Shown: positions 1 through 8,290, counted from the first letter of the stretch. The stretch is 64,000 nucleotides of DNA from HGM04593 sp045613945 (GCA_045613945.1 JAZLBZ010000052.1:1-64000), one strand, 5' to 3'. Made by a program: numbers and translations. The notes: a model not told the origin generated them from the sequence alone.

Positions 1-2
1 TC

Positions 3-518
3 GGATTATGGGCATTATTAATAGCAGTATCTCATTTAGTGATAGATGCAATAAAGATTCATTGTCCAAAAGGCTTGTGGAGCTTTGTTATAGACCAATT
101 GCTTCACTTGGGTATATTGACTGCAATATCCACCATTTACGAAACGACAAAAGAATTGCCATTGCAGATGATTGATAGCCCAAGTTCGTTCTCAACGCCA
201 CTTTTAATATTGGCAGTTCTCTTGTGTATGAAACCTGCCAATATCCTTATTAAACTGATTTTAGAGAAGTATCAAGTTGGCGATTCGGAGTCTTGCGACA
301 ACATAAAGAATGCTGGAGCGTTGATAGGTAATTTGGAGCGAATACTAACCATCGTATTTGTGTTACTTGGGCAGTTTGAAGCAATTGGCTTTATAGTTGC
401 TGCTAAATCAATTTTGCGATTCAAGGATACAGACACAGCCAAGACGGAGTATGTATTGGCTGGAACATTCCTAAGTTTCGGAATTGCAATACTCTGCGGA
501 TTGATGGCGAGAATATGA
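3..518 (+). CDS. DUF3307 family membrane protein, 5'-truncated by the window edge
   Basis: The reading frame is open from the first bases of the window, so the N-terminus lies outside. About 171 codons are visible. Residues around HLVIDAIK followed by hydrophobic helices, and a C-terminal stretch containing GALIGNLER, GQFEAIGF and AAKSILRF, match the C-terminal half of the DUF3307 family as I know it. Several membrane-spanning segments are visible (near LLILAVLLC, IVFVLLGQ and FGIAILCGL). Function is unknown; in Bacteroidota such genes often sit beside a SatD-like gene, which would be to the left. A GTG at position 39 could be mistaken for the start, but the frame clearly continues upstream. 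Confidence 0.8.
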   Translation, partial: GLWALLIAVSHLVIDAIKIHCPKGLWSFVIDQLLHLGILTAISTIYETTKELPLQMIDSPSSFSTPLLILAVLLCMKPANILIKLILEKYQVGDSESCDNIKNAGALIGNLERILTIVFVLLGQFEAIGFIVAAKSILRFKDTDTAKTEYVLAGTFLSFGIAILCGLMARI

Positions 519-603
519 CATTACATTTCTGGAGGGAGTGCAGTTTACCGTCTGCCCAATTATTATGATTCCTAAAGAAATCCCCTCCTATGGATAGAAA
601 CGA

Positions 604-660
604 GAACAGCGTACAATTAGACTGTTATTCATAGACCTACTTGTACGCTGTTCTTTTTGT
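604..660 (+). terminator. Rho-independent terminator after the DUF3307 gene
   Basis: A perfect 13-bp stem (604-616 with 641-653) encloses a 24-nt loop and is followed by a T-rich tail. It is placed to end rightward transcription of the DUF3307 gene. Confidence 0.7.
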
Positions 661-736
661 GTTTTAATTACTTTTCCGTCAGTCGTTTGTTTCCGTTGCC
701 AAGAGCGTTCTTTGTACAGACGTGAAAGGGAAAAGG

Positions 737-779
737 TTTTCGGGCTGAATACCTCCGTAGGAGGAATATTCTGCCCGAA
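737..779. repeat. Imperfect hairpin with CGGGC/GCCCG arms
   Basis: TTTCGGGC and GCCCGAAA bracket an inner CCTCC/GGAGG dyad, giving a long interrupted stem. No coding frame here is convincing. It may be a structured RNA or a recombination-related dyad of a mobile-element remnant; this is inference. Confidence 0.45.
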
Positions 780-850
780 ACGGCTTGCCGCTTGACCTTT
801 TCGCTTTCAGAAGAGTCTGTACTAACTTAATGGACAGCAACGGAGAGCAA

Positions 851-895
851 CAACTGCAACATTCACTGAATGGAATGTTGTAGTTGTTTTTTTTT
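851..895 (+). terminator. Terminator-like hairpin with T-tract
   Basis: CAACTGCAACATTC (851-864) pairs with GAATGTTGTAGTTG (873-886) with one mismatch and is followed by nine T residues. It has the form of an intrinsic terminator on the plus strand, although no gene directly precedes it, which suggests an untranslated transcript or a decayed gene between 661 and 850. Confidence 0.6.
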
Positions 896-1020
896 GAGCA
901 CAAACTGTCACTGCAATCCAGATAATCGGACTCCGACAGCGCCCTGTAAAAGACACAAACAAGTAGGAAATCAGGCGTCTTTTTTCACTTTCCGCGAAAA
1001 GTTAAGGACTAAAAAACAAA

Positions 1021-1044
1021 ACACGCTTATTTAAATAAGCGTGT
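1021..1044. repeat. Perfect 24-bp palindrome
   Basis: ACACGCTTATTT is followed directly by its own reverse complement AAATAAGCGTGT with no loop. A loopless palindrome of this length suits a dimeric protein binding site or a recombination site better than an RNA terminator. Confidence 0.75.
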
Positions 1045-1270
1045 TAAGGGTTTGAAAAGGGATATTTCCCTTTCTCCTGTCTGAAAAGACCCCCGACCGC
1101 CCTGCATCGCCCAACCGAAAACCGCCCTTTTCCGTATCGCAATATGTGCGGTAAGCGAGCATACAAAGGGAAAATGATATTTTCACTTTGTCGAGCGGGG
1201 CACATTTCAGCGAAGCTAATATGTACGGTAAAATCGCTTCCGTGAGGCTTGAATTGGGTGGCGAGGTCAA
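1031..1270 (-). CDS. Doubtful 79-residue open frame
   Basis: It starts 6 bp after the helicase stop codon in the same direction, so it could be the last gene of the AbiE/helicase operon. The product shows no signal peptide, membrane segment or domain I recognise; its composition (several Cys, Arg and Ser, no clear hydrophobic core pattern) is not strongly protein-like. It overlaps the 24-bp palindrome. It may be a chance frame in mobile-element DNA. Confidence 0.2.
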   Translation of the reverse strand: MTSPPNSSLTEAILPYILASLKCAPLDKVKISFSLCMLAYRTYCDTEKGGFRLGDAGRSGVFSDRRKGNIPFQTLNTLI

Positions 1271-1276
1271 TTCAAA

Positions 1277-4006
1277 CTATACGGGATTAGATTTACTTCC
1301 TAAAGCAACAATCAAAATATTCCTTAGATTTTCTTGATTAATGGTATCAACAGTAGATATTCGATATGGCTTCAAATTATATTTTATAAGTATTTCATCT
1401 TTAAGTAGGTCTCTCGATTGTTGAACTTCACTTTCTGCATGATACTTCCAACCATCAACTTCTATAGCCATTAAAGGTTTTTTTGTTATTGTATTGTATA
1501 GCAGAAAATCTACATGGGAAAAAGGGCTTTCTGCAAATGCTTTCTCTTTATCATTCAAAAGACTCCAATCTGCAATGAGACGTGATAAAGGATAATGACA
1601 TAATATGTCAAAATTGCTGCATTTCAACTCGCACAAACTCTTGCGTAATGCATCATAAATTATATTTTCAGATAGATATTCAGAAACTTTATTGACTTGA
1701 ACTTCGTATGCCAATCTCTCAGCCGTATATTGCTTGTATAGAATATCAAAAACAGAGTGAATTTTACTTTCCTTTATATAGAAATTATTATACTGAATGT
1801 ATGATATTAGTTGTGCCAAATTTGAATTTGCTGGCATTTCATTACCATTTACAACAACGCATAGTTTTGTCTTAGCACGAGATATAGCCACATTCATTAA
1901 GTTTGGGTCGTCCGAAAAATCTGTAGGGGCGTTATCTACCATGCTCATGATGATTGCATCACATTCTCTGCCTTGAAACTTATGTACCGTACTAGCTATA
2001 TCTTTACCTAATGCTTGATTGATTGCTATAGCTTGATCCCTATATGGTGTGATAATACCTACACTCTCAGATTCTGAGTACTCAGGCATAGCTTCCTGAA
2101 TTATCACGTCAATTTCACGTTGATTAAAATGGCCTCGTGCGTGGTTACCCGGCACAGTCTTTATCACTTGTAAAACCTTATCTTCATTACTATCTAAGGT
2201 CATAGCGATAAGTTCTCCATTGTAGAACCGTTGATTGCAAAAGTCTATAATTCTAGGATGACAGCGATAATGTTCCCTTAATAATGTGACAGGTGCATCT
2301 GTAAATACCTTAACACATGATTGAAGGAAACTATTTGCTGTTGCTTGATATTTTTCATCTACACAATAAGTTGATTGTATTGCATTCAATGCTTGTTCTT
2401 CATCATGACTTACTACATTGGGCAATTGTTTGTCGTCACCGACTATAACAGCATTCATAGCACATGATAAAGCTAAGGCTCCAGTCTTAATATCCACTTG
2501 AGACGCTTCGTCCATAATAACATAATCAAAGACCATATCTTTGCTGATACAGGCTTTCGCAGAATATGTTGTACTCAACACTACAGGATATTCCTTAAGA
2601 AAAGCCTCTGTCTGAGGTTTAATTGTCTTAATGGTAAATCTCTTTCGCTCACCTGTAAAGCGTTTTGCTATTGTGCTTTTCAGGGCTTTTAAGGACAATT
2701 GTCTTAATTCTTTAACTCGTTGCTGTATATCAATGGTTTTAAGTGACGTTTCAATAGTACAAAGTTCATTCTCTATTTCACGTTTTCTTGAAACATAATA
2801 TGCTGTTTCCAATACATTTATGATGGTCTCAGGTTTTGCTTTTAAGAACTTATGAACTTTGAGCCCTAATGCAAAGCTCCACTTAAGTATTTGCAACAAA
2901 CTAAACTTTTGCCCTTTTTCTGTTAAAATCCCATATTGTAGTCTGAATGACATCAATTTCTTGGAATGTTTATTAAACAACCATTTGTGTTCATCTGCAA
3001 CATCGTGATGCATTTGGTCATATTTGGCTTCTTTATGTAAAGCATCAAGTTCTGTTTTAAGTAAGGCAAACTTAGATTGTCCCTCAAAACCTAGTGAGAC
3101 ATCTCTTAACGCTTGTTTTACTTGTTGTTTAATTGAACTCGTGTCTTCAAACTTCCAGTTATCCATTAAAGGATATTCTTTCTGATTGACAATAAAAAGT
3201 TCTTTATTTTCAACACTGCCTAATTTTGCTACTAAGAATCCTAGTCCTTCTCCTTCTAATTTCTCAGCAACATTCTCAACAGCAGAATTGTTGTTTGAGA
3301 CAACGAGGACGCTTTTCTTCGCTAATAATAAATTGGCAATAATATTCAGAATTGTTTGAGTTTTACCGGTTCCTGGAGGGCCTTGTATAATGCTGACCTG
3401 ATTGGTTAATGCATTTTCTACAGCTTTCTTTTGGCTGGCATTACAACCGAAAGGATAATATATTGTATTAGGGGCTCTAAATGTTGCTAATTTTGTTTTA
3501 TCTCCCAAATACTGTGCTAAAGGTACATTGTCTCTCTTAACATCGATGATTCCATATTGGAGAGCTAGAATATTATCTCCCTCTTCGGTCATCAACCCTG
3601 TTTCAGTGGCAAGTTTATTCAGATACTCCCACGTTGTTCCACCGTTTTTATCGATAGGAGTACGGGTTACATACACTTCGTTACCATCTAGATTTTCAGT
3701 AAATCCATTGTTATATACGACATGATAAAAAACATGTCTTCCATCATCAAACTTTAGAAGTTCAGAAACATTGGTGATATGTTTGTTTTTTATATAAAGC
3801 CCCTTTTCTATTAAATCAACACTGATAGGATTGGTAAGATATAATAATCGTGATTTGTTGTAATTGAAAATTCGCTGAGATGTGGAAAATTTAACAGCCC
3901 ATAATCCGTTGTTGTTTTCACTAATATGAACGACCTGCTCGGTGACAAACATTCGCTTATCACCTTTCTTTTCCAAGTCGATTATCATACATTTTCGTGC
4001 GTCCAT
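1277..4006 (-). CDS. Superfamily 1 helicase with C-terminal nuclease-like domain
   Basis: A 909-residue protein. The N-terminal ~190 residues are a poorly conserved beta-rich region. Helicase motifs follow: Walker A GPPGTGKT (209-216), Walker B VIMDEASQVD (496-505), motif III GDDKQLPN (523-530), motif IV-like REHYRCHPRI (577-586), motif V STVHKFQGRE (672-681) and motif VI NVAISRAK (705-712), i.e. the Dna2/Upf1-like AAA_11/AAA_12 arrangement with a helical insertion at ~290-460. Residues ~830-885 (VDFLLYN, AIEVDGWKYH, SRDLLKDEIL, YRIST) match the D-ExD-like core of DUF2726/DUF559/Vsr-type PD-(D/E)XK folds. It begins 6 bp after the AbiEii stop, so it is very probably co-transcribed with abiEi-abiEii. 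Helicase-nuclease fusions of this build are common in phage-defence loci; the role here is inferred. The AT-rich sequence suggests acquisition by transfer. Confidence 0.85.
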   Translation of the reverse strand: MDARKCMIIDLEKKGDKRMFVTEQVVHISENNNGLWAVKFSTSQRIFNYNKSRLLYLTNPISVDLIEKGLYIKNKHITNVSELLKFDDGRHVFYHVVYNNGFTENLDGNEVYVTRTPIDKNGGTTWEYLNKLATETGLMTEEGDNILALQYGIIDVKRDNVPLAQYLGDKTKLATFRAPNTIYYPFGCNASQKKAVENALTNQVSIIQGPPGTGKTQTILNIIANLLLAKKSVLVVSNNNSAVENVAEKLEGEGLGFLVAKLGSVENKELFIVNQKEYPLMDNWKFEDTSSIKQQVKQALRDVSLGFEGQSKFALLKTELDALHKEAKYDQMHHDVADEHKWLFNKHSKKLMSFRLQYGILTEKGQKFSLLQILKWSFALGLKVHKFLKAKPETIINVLETAYYVSRKREIENELCTIETSLKTIDIQQRVKELRQLSLKALKSTIAKRFTGERKRFTIKTIKPQTEAFLKEYPVVLSTTYSAKACISKDMVFDYVIMDEASQVDIKTGALALSCAMNAVIVGDDKQLPNVVSHDEEQALNAIQSTYCVDEKYQATANSFLQSCVKVFTDAPVTLLREHYRCHPRIIDFCNQRFYNGELIAMTLDSNEDKVLQVIKTVPGNHARGHFNQREIDVIIQEAMPEYSESESVGIITPYRDQAIAINQALGKDIASTVHKFQGRECDAIIMSMVDNAPTDFSDDPNLMNVAISRAKTKLCVVVNGNEMPANSNLAQLISYIQYNNFYIKESKIHSVFDILYKQYTAERLAYEVQVNKVSEYLSENIIYDALRKSLCELKCSNFDILCHYPLSRLIADWSLLNDKEKAFAESPFSHVDFLLYNTITKKPLMAIEVDGWKYHAESEVQQSRDLLKDEILIKYNLKPYRISTVDTINQENLRNILIVALGSKSNPV

Positions 4007-4012
4007 ATATAA

Positions 4013-4840
4013 CTATTCAACTCTAATCATTTTCGCCAGTTGAACAAAATAATCGTTTGACCAAATGTCAAGTTCTTTTGGATTGCGCACGAATGGCAGG
4101 ACATCTGCCTTCACCTGCTTCATATCAGCAGTGGAGAGACGTTCTATAAGTTTTTCTTTGAACAATTCTGGAGTTATTTCTTCATTATTGAACTGCTTGC
4201 AACGCTCGGCCAAATGAGTAAAATCCAGCGGAACGTTATTACGCACATACCATTCAAAGTCATACCAGTCACGTCCTTTAACCCGATTTTTCCACGCACG
4301 GTAAACAAGTGCATGCATTTTACCAGCAAACAAATCAGGTAAAGTGAAACAACGTGTCATGAACGAATGTGGCTGCAACAGTAACTTTTGCTCTGTTGAA
4401 AATTTTAGTGGAGGACAAGTGTCTACTTCGATTTTAATTTTAATTGACTTTTCCGTTTGGAAGGTTACATCATATACATCAGTATTGTCCTTGAGAAATG
4501 CCGATTCAACCTTGCCGAAGTTCTTCTTATCCTTCTTCTTTATCTCAACCTCACGGCCTACCATTGCAAAAGCATCAACGATGGCAGGAAAGTATTTCGT
4601 AAAATCAAAAGCCTCATCCTGTGCCATCAAGGAAAAATCCATATCCTCACTAAAACGTTGCAATCCGTGAAAGATCCTCAAACAAGTACCGCCATAAAAT
4701 GCAGCCGATTCAAAAAAACCTCCGGCATACAAGCCTGCTAGTATTACCTGCTGGTTCACTTCAAATATTGCATTTCTTTTATGTTGCTCAGTAGTCAAAT
4801 CATAACGAGAGAGCATATTCTCAAATATCTCATTCTTCAT
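4013..4840 (-). CDS. abiEii: AbiEii/AbiGii-type nucleotidyltransferase toxin
   Basis: 275 residues, near the usual length of the family. The nucleotidyltransferase signature is present: GGTCLR (50-55) followed by FSEDMDFSL (63-71), with the two Asp residues expected to bind metal. A downstream FAGKMHALVYR and KGRDWYDFEWYV block is typical of AbiEii. In characterised AbiE and MenT-like systems the toxin transfers nucleotides to tRNA or another target and blocks growth; the target here is unknown. The start overlaps the abiEi stop by 4 bp (ATGA), the normal coupled arrangement of type IV toxin-antitoxin pairs. Confidence 0.92.
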   Translation of the reverse strand: MKNEIFENMLSRYDLTTEQHKRNAIFEVNQQVILAGLYAGGFFESAAFYGGTCLRIFHGLQRFSEDMDFSLMAQDEAFDFTKYFPAIVDAFAMVGREVEIKKKDKKNFGKVESAFLKDNTDVYDVTFQTEKSIKIKIEVDTCPPLKFSTEQKLLLQPHSFMTRCFTLPDLFAGKMHALVYRAWKNRVKGRDWYDFEWYVRNNVPLDFTHLAERCKQFNNEEITPELFKEKLIERLSTADMKQVKADVLPFVRNPKELDIWSNDYFVQLAKMIRVE

Positions 4841-5463
4841 CGTCTCAGGAATTTTAATAGTGTAGAAATAGAATCGGCCTTTTTGCCCACCTTTATATAA
4901 TCTTCGAAAATAGAGGTGTCCATCTTATAGAATTCGTCCATATCCATACGAATATCCTGTTCAAGATATATCTCCACGTCCTTCATATAACGAAGATTCA
5001 CTTTTGAAGAGTTTGCAATCAAATCGCATAAAGCCTTTTCGGGCGAAGCCATAAGAAAAGCATAATCACCCTTATGAATACTCCTTACTCCAACCGCGAA
5101 TGCAGTTCTTGAAATATAATCATATTCGAAGATACCAACCGGAGTATCAAAATTCCTTGAATGCTTGATTGTCATTGATTGGTGTGTATATACAGCCTCT
5201 GGAATAAGTCCATAGTATCTCAGTGCCGACGACATTGAAATATACGACGGTGCATAGAGGTGATTTGCTATCAATTCTGTAGATAGCATCTTGCCCGATA
5301 ACTCAGGATTCAGCACATACAAACCACGCTTTAACCTGATAATGTATCCCTGCTTCTCAAGCCAAACAACCTTTTTCTCAGGCGACTTCAACTCCGGAAA
5401 CAACGATGCTATCACCGATGTCGTCACCGGCACATTACCAATATTCTTCAAATTCATATCCAT
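4837..5463 (-). CDS. abiEi: AbiEi-type antitoxin and autorepressor
   Basis: 208 residues. The N-terminal part is a winged helix (VTTSVIASLF, then LEKQGYIIRLKRGLYVL with the wing). The middle and C-terminal part (SYISMSSALRYYGLI, ASPEKALCDLI) matches the AbiEi C-terminal domain. Such antitoxins both neutralise AbiEii and repress their own promoter by binding inverted repeats. A perfect 16-bp inverted repeat lies directly upstream. It is the first gene of an apparent abiEi-abiEii-helicase operon. Confidence 0.9.
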   Translation of the reverse strand: MDMNLKNIGNVPVTTSVIASLFPELKSPEKKVVWLEKQGYIIRLKRGLYVLNPELSGKMLSTELIANHLYAPSYISMSSALRYYGLIPEAVYTHQSMTIKHSRNFDTPVGIFEYDYISRTAFAVGVRSIHKGDYAFLMASPEKALCDLIANSSKVNLRYMKDVEIYLEQDIRMDMDEFYKMDTSIFEDYIKVGKKADSISTLLKFLRR

Positions 5464-5491
5464 ATAGGCTGCTTATATCCATTGTTTACTG

Positions 5492-5556
5492 CAAATATAG
5501 TAAATATTTGAACAATAAAAGAAATTAGACTTCTTTTTGTGTTCAAATATTTACTT
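5492..5556 (-). promoter_or_regulatory. abiE promoter with 16-bp inverted-repeat operator
   Basis: Arms AGTAAATATTTGAACA (5499-5514) and TGTTCAAATATTTACT (5540-5555) are exact reverse complements 25 bp apart. On the minus strand a Bacteroidota -7 box TATATTTG occupies 5492-5499, touching the promoter-proximal arm. The geometry (two copies of one site, one against the -7 box) suits cooperative AbiEi autorepression as known for other AbiE loci; binding itself is inferred. Confidence 0.7.
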
Positions 5557-5981
5557 ATTTTAAAAGCACGGCCTTCAGGATTACAAAGAATATACATACT
5601 ATTCCTGGAATAGATTCAACTCTAATATTTACAAAACAATGCCTATTGCATAAAAAATATACTATTTTATGCAGTACAGAGTATTTGTTGAGTAAAAACA
5701 GTGAAATAGATTGTGCATTCGTTAAAATAATTATGCCTTTTCTTCGGCTTGCTCGTGTGTGGTAAATATATAATGAGCTGTTTATGACTTGCAAAATATT
5801 TTGTTCATTTTTATGCGATGTTCAATGAGATTGAACAAGGGTGCATGAGTGAACAAGTAGTCGTCACTGAAAAATTAGTCGCACAATACGACTGTTTTTT
5901 CAGTACATTTTTTGTGGTATTATAGCAACTTAATTCTTGCATTGCACAATTACCTTTGTGGCATATCTAAAAATAAAAAGC
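5557..5981. other. AT-rich intergenic stretch with one hairpin
   Basis: Between the AbiE operator and the GIY-YIG-like gene I find no supported gene; a minus-strand frame at 5555-5794 is low-complexity AT-rich sequence. A nested dyad at 5867-5903 (CTGAAAAA and TTTTTTCAG around AGTCG and CGACT) could form a hairpin ending in T residues. Confidence 0.5.
5951..5958 (+). promoter_or_regulatory. -7 promoter element of the GIY-YIG-like gene
   Basis: TACCTTTG fits the Bacteroidota -7 consensus TAnnTTTG and lies 23 bp before the ATG at 5982. This supports 5982 as the start codon over an in-frame ATG at 5937. Confidence 0.55.
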
Positions 5982-6308
5982 ATGCAACCAATAGACTGTC
6001 GTGATTTGAGCGCAAAGGAGATTGTAGATTACATTATAGAATTAAACCCTGATTTGAGAGATGTAAAAAAAAGAAAAAGGGTTTACGTTGGGGTGACTGG
6101 AAATCTTGAGGAACGCCTTCGAAGGCACAATGCCAGAGAGGTTATATTTAGGGGACAGACTGCTAATCAGAATGTTGCAGCTGCAGTGGAGGCTGAGGCT
6201 CGCCGACGTGGCTTTTACATTGGTAAAGTCGGTCACGGAGGAAATGGCACAAACAGTTATTCAATATATGTATATGCTTATTTGAGGGGATGGTATACAA
6301 TTGATTGA
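5982..6308 (+). CDS. Small GIY-YIG-like protein
   Basis: 108 residues from the ATG at 5982. The segment RVYVGVTGNLEERLRRHN resembles the second half of a GIY-YIG nuclease core (YxG-x-TxxLxxRxxxH). The first GIY strand is not clear. A downstream VEAEARRRGFYIGK could hold the conserved helix. There is no membrane segment or signal peptide. It could be a stand-alone nuclease or a catalytically weak relative; substrate unknown. It lies next to the AbiE/helicase block and a terminator follows, so it appears monocistronic. Family placement is by motif only. Confidence 0.6.
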   Translation: MQPIDCRDLSAKEIVDYIIELNPDLRDVKKRKRVYVGVTGNLEERLRRHNAREVIFRGQTANQNVAAAVEAEARRRGFYIGKVGHGGNGTNSYSIYVYAYLRGWYTID

Positions 6309-6322
6309 TTTGCGTTGCGTAT

Positions 6323-6350
6323 GAAAAAGCCCTCCGAAGAGGGCCTTTTC
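6323..6350 (+). terminator. Terminator after the GIY-YIG-like gene
   Basis: GAAAAAGCCCTC and GAGGGCCTTTTC form a 12-bp stem with one mismatch and a CGAA loop. Confidence 0.65.
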
Positions 6351-6496
6351 TGTAATTTTTGTGCATTTCGTTTTTGCCTTGAAAATCACATTTCGTTTTT
6401 GCAAAGTTGCGCTTTTGGTTTTGCCGTGATTACAAAGAACAAAAATAATCAGAGTCGAGGGGATTTCAATAATAAAACAACTACGCGCAGTATATA

Positions 6497-6529
6497 TTGT
6501 CAATTGGTGTAAGTTTTTTTGTACCTTTG
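6497..6529 (+). promoter_or_regulatory. Promoter of the radical SAM gene
   Basis: TTG at 6497 and TACCTTTG at 6522-6529 are separated by about 22 bp, matching the -33/-7 pattern of Bacteroidota. It places the transcription start just before the ATG at 6551 and argues against the upstream TTG as start codon. Confidence 0.6.
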
Positions 6530-6550
6530 TCAAACAGACTAGAATGTGGT

Positions 6551-7378
6551 ATGATTACACGCTGTTATCTTGAAATAACGAATATATGCAATCTTGATTG
6601 TCTCTTTTGTCCAAAGACGACAAGGGAGAAACGGTGTCTTACGCCGGAGGAGTTTGATTTGCTTACCGATAAACTGCGCGGGAAAATAAAATTCCTCTAT
6701 TTCCATCTGATGGGCGAGCCTCTGCTTCATCGTCATCTGCCCGAGTTTATTATCACTGCGCGTGAAAAGGGCTTTGTACCTGTGCTGACAACTAATGGCA
6801 CGTTGTTGTCGCGTGCAGGTGCTGTTATTGATGCACGCCCTTACAAGATGCAGGTGTCGCTCCATTCGCACGAGGGCAATGGCAGGGAGAACCTTGAACT
6901 GTATATTGCCGAAGCAATGCGCTTTGCTATTGACGCTGCATCAAAAGGTGTTATAATGGTGCTGCGCCTGTGGAACCAGGGTGGCTATGACAAGGAGAAT
7001 GAGCGTTTGCTTGATATTGTGGCCGAATATCTGCCGCGTCCCTGGGGAGAGTGTCAGAACGGTTGGAGGCTTGCCGAGAATATTTTCATTGAGTATGGCC
7101 GTATGTTCGAGTGGCCCGAGGCTGAAAAGCCTGATAATGGCGAGGAAGAGTCCTTTTGCTATGCCTTGCGTAACCAGATTGGTGTGCTTGTGGACGGGAC
7201 TGTGGTGCCTTGCTGCCTTGACAGTGCCGGGGCGCTTAAACTGGGAAATCTCTTTGAGCAGACTCTTGACGAGGTGCTTGCATCGCCACGCGCAAGGGCT
7301 ATCTACGATGGCTTTACACAGCACAAGGCTGTGGAACCCTTATGCCGCAGTTGCGGATATGCAGCGCTCATAAAATAG
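6551..7378 (+). CDS. Radical SAM/SPASM protein
   Basis: 275 residues from the ATG at 6551. CNLDCLFC (Cys 13, 17, 20) is the CxxxCxxC site for the radical SAM 4Fe-4S cluster. Residues LMGEPLLH and TTNGTLL match the following SAM-binding strands. The C-terminal part has a shortened SPASM-like set of cysteines (VPCCLD, then LCRSCGYA) that could bind an auxiliary cluster. Such proteins modify peptides, sulfatases or tRNA, or act in cofactor synthesis; no precursor peptide or partner gene is visible next to it. Substrate unknown. Confidence 0.85.
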   Translation: MITRCYLEITNICNLDCLFCPKTTREKRCLTPEEFDLLTDKLRGKIKFLYFHLMGEPLLHRHLPEFIITAREKGFVPVLTTNGTLLSRAGAVIDARPYKMQVSLHSHEGNGRENLELYIAEAMRFAIDAASKGVIMVLRLWNQGGYDKENERLLDIVAEYLPRPWGECQNGWRLAENIFIEYGRMFEWPEAEKPDNGEEESFCYALRNQIGVLVDGTVVPCCLDSAGALKLGNLFEQTLDEVLASPRARAIYDGFTQHKAVEPLCRSCGYAALIK

Positions 7379-7504
7379 GTTGACAGCGATTTTTTTGGGG
7401 GGTAATGATATTGATGTTTACCCGGATATAAAGAGTGGTCGGAAATTTTTCAGGAATGTATTGTCTTGGTGTTGGATATCATCGGATGCGTTTACTGAGC
7501 AAGT

Positions 7505-8290
7505 TTATAATACGTCACAACATAGAACTCGTGGTGAGTGATGCATGCCACCAACAGTAGGTATTACCTGCGTGAGAGTTCTGTAGCCGTCCCAAATATC
7601 TGTGTGTTTATCGCAGAGAACATACTTGGGGCGTATCTTGTGTTTGAGGATGATGGCGTCGAGAATGCCTTCTCGGCCAAAGCAATCGTAGTTTCCACCA
7701 AAAGCATGATCTTGAAGCAAGAAAATCCATGGAGCCTTTTTGTACTCCTTGCAGAATAATTGATAATAACTTGATATTCCATCAGCGAAAAGGAAAGTGA
7801 TGGCAAAGCGGGCCGCTCCCCAGTTGTCATCATAGCCTGCATCGCGCTCCATGATTTCGGTTATGCAATAGGGGAGTTCATTGGATAATACATAGCGGTA
7901 GGGGTCATCGCTGTACATTGGCCTCTGGGCTATGTACATGCAATATGGCCCTTTGGGGAGGATGTCTGTTGCTTTCCACTCGATATGACCTATGCTGTGG
8001 TAGCCTCGTATACTATCTGGTCGGGAGAGTTCATCGAGCAACGCCTTCTTGCTTACGCTATAGTCGACATATAGGTATGAGTGCAGAGCGTGCGACCGAT
8101 TACCTGTCTTTATCAAGTTCCCATCGAATTCGCTACCGGGGTAATATCCCACTCTGCTTGACATGATGTCTGCAAATGTGATTTTGGCTTCGCTGTTATA
8201 ATTGCTAAGCCATTGGGGTATGTCTTCTTTGTATTGAGACAAATAGTCAACTACCGTCAGGTGAGGAACTTTGTTGTTGGAGGTATTCAT
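7505..8290 (-). CDS. Uncharacterised 261-residue protein
   Basis: I do not recognise this family. It has no signal peptide and no membrane helix, and is rich in aromatic residues (Tyr, Trp) with a mixed alpha/beta pattern. Noticeable segments are SSRVGYYPGSEFDG, YHSIGHIEWKA, LLQDHAFGGNYDCFGR and VGGMHHSPRVLCC. The His and Asp residues in the last two might be catalytic, but this is a guess. It has its own -7 box and no co-directional partner. Confidence 0.65.
   Translation of the reverse strand: MNTSNNKVPHLTVVDYLSQYKEDIPQWLSNYNSEAKITFADIMSSRVGYYPGSEFDGNLIKTGNRSHALHSYLYVDYSVSKKALLDELSRPDSIRGYHSIGHIEWKATDILPKGPYCMYIAQRPMYSDDPYRYVLSNELPYCITEIMERDAGYDDNWGAARFAITFLFADGISSYYQLFCKEYKKAPWIFLLQDHAFGGNYDCFGREGILDAIILKHKIRPKYVLCDKHTDIWDGYRTLTQVIPTVGGMHHSPRVLCCDVL

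Larger units (their letters stand above)
519..1276. other. Gene-poor stretch, probable mobile-element remnant
   Basis: About 750 bp without a convincing gene between DUF3307 and the AbiE/helicase operon. It holds three hairpins and a perfect 24-bp palindrome (1021-1044). The sequence from about 1045 to 1270 reminds me of conserved intergenic DNA in CTnDOT-like Bacteroides conjugative elements, but I cannot verify that without a search. Short minus-strand frames (679-903, 1031-1270) are weak. Confidence 0.4.

Noticed and set aside
679..903. 74-residue minus-strand frame
   Set aside because: It spans a terminator-like hairpin and a long dyad, and its composition is not protein-like.
5555..5794. 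79-residue minus-strand frame
   Set aside because: AT-rich low-complexity sequence; it begins inside the outer arm of the abiE operator repeat region and shows no family.
5937..5981. Upstream start for the GIY-YIG-like gene
   Set aside because: A consensus -7 box lies inside this stretch, so transcription would begin after the ATG at 5937.
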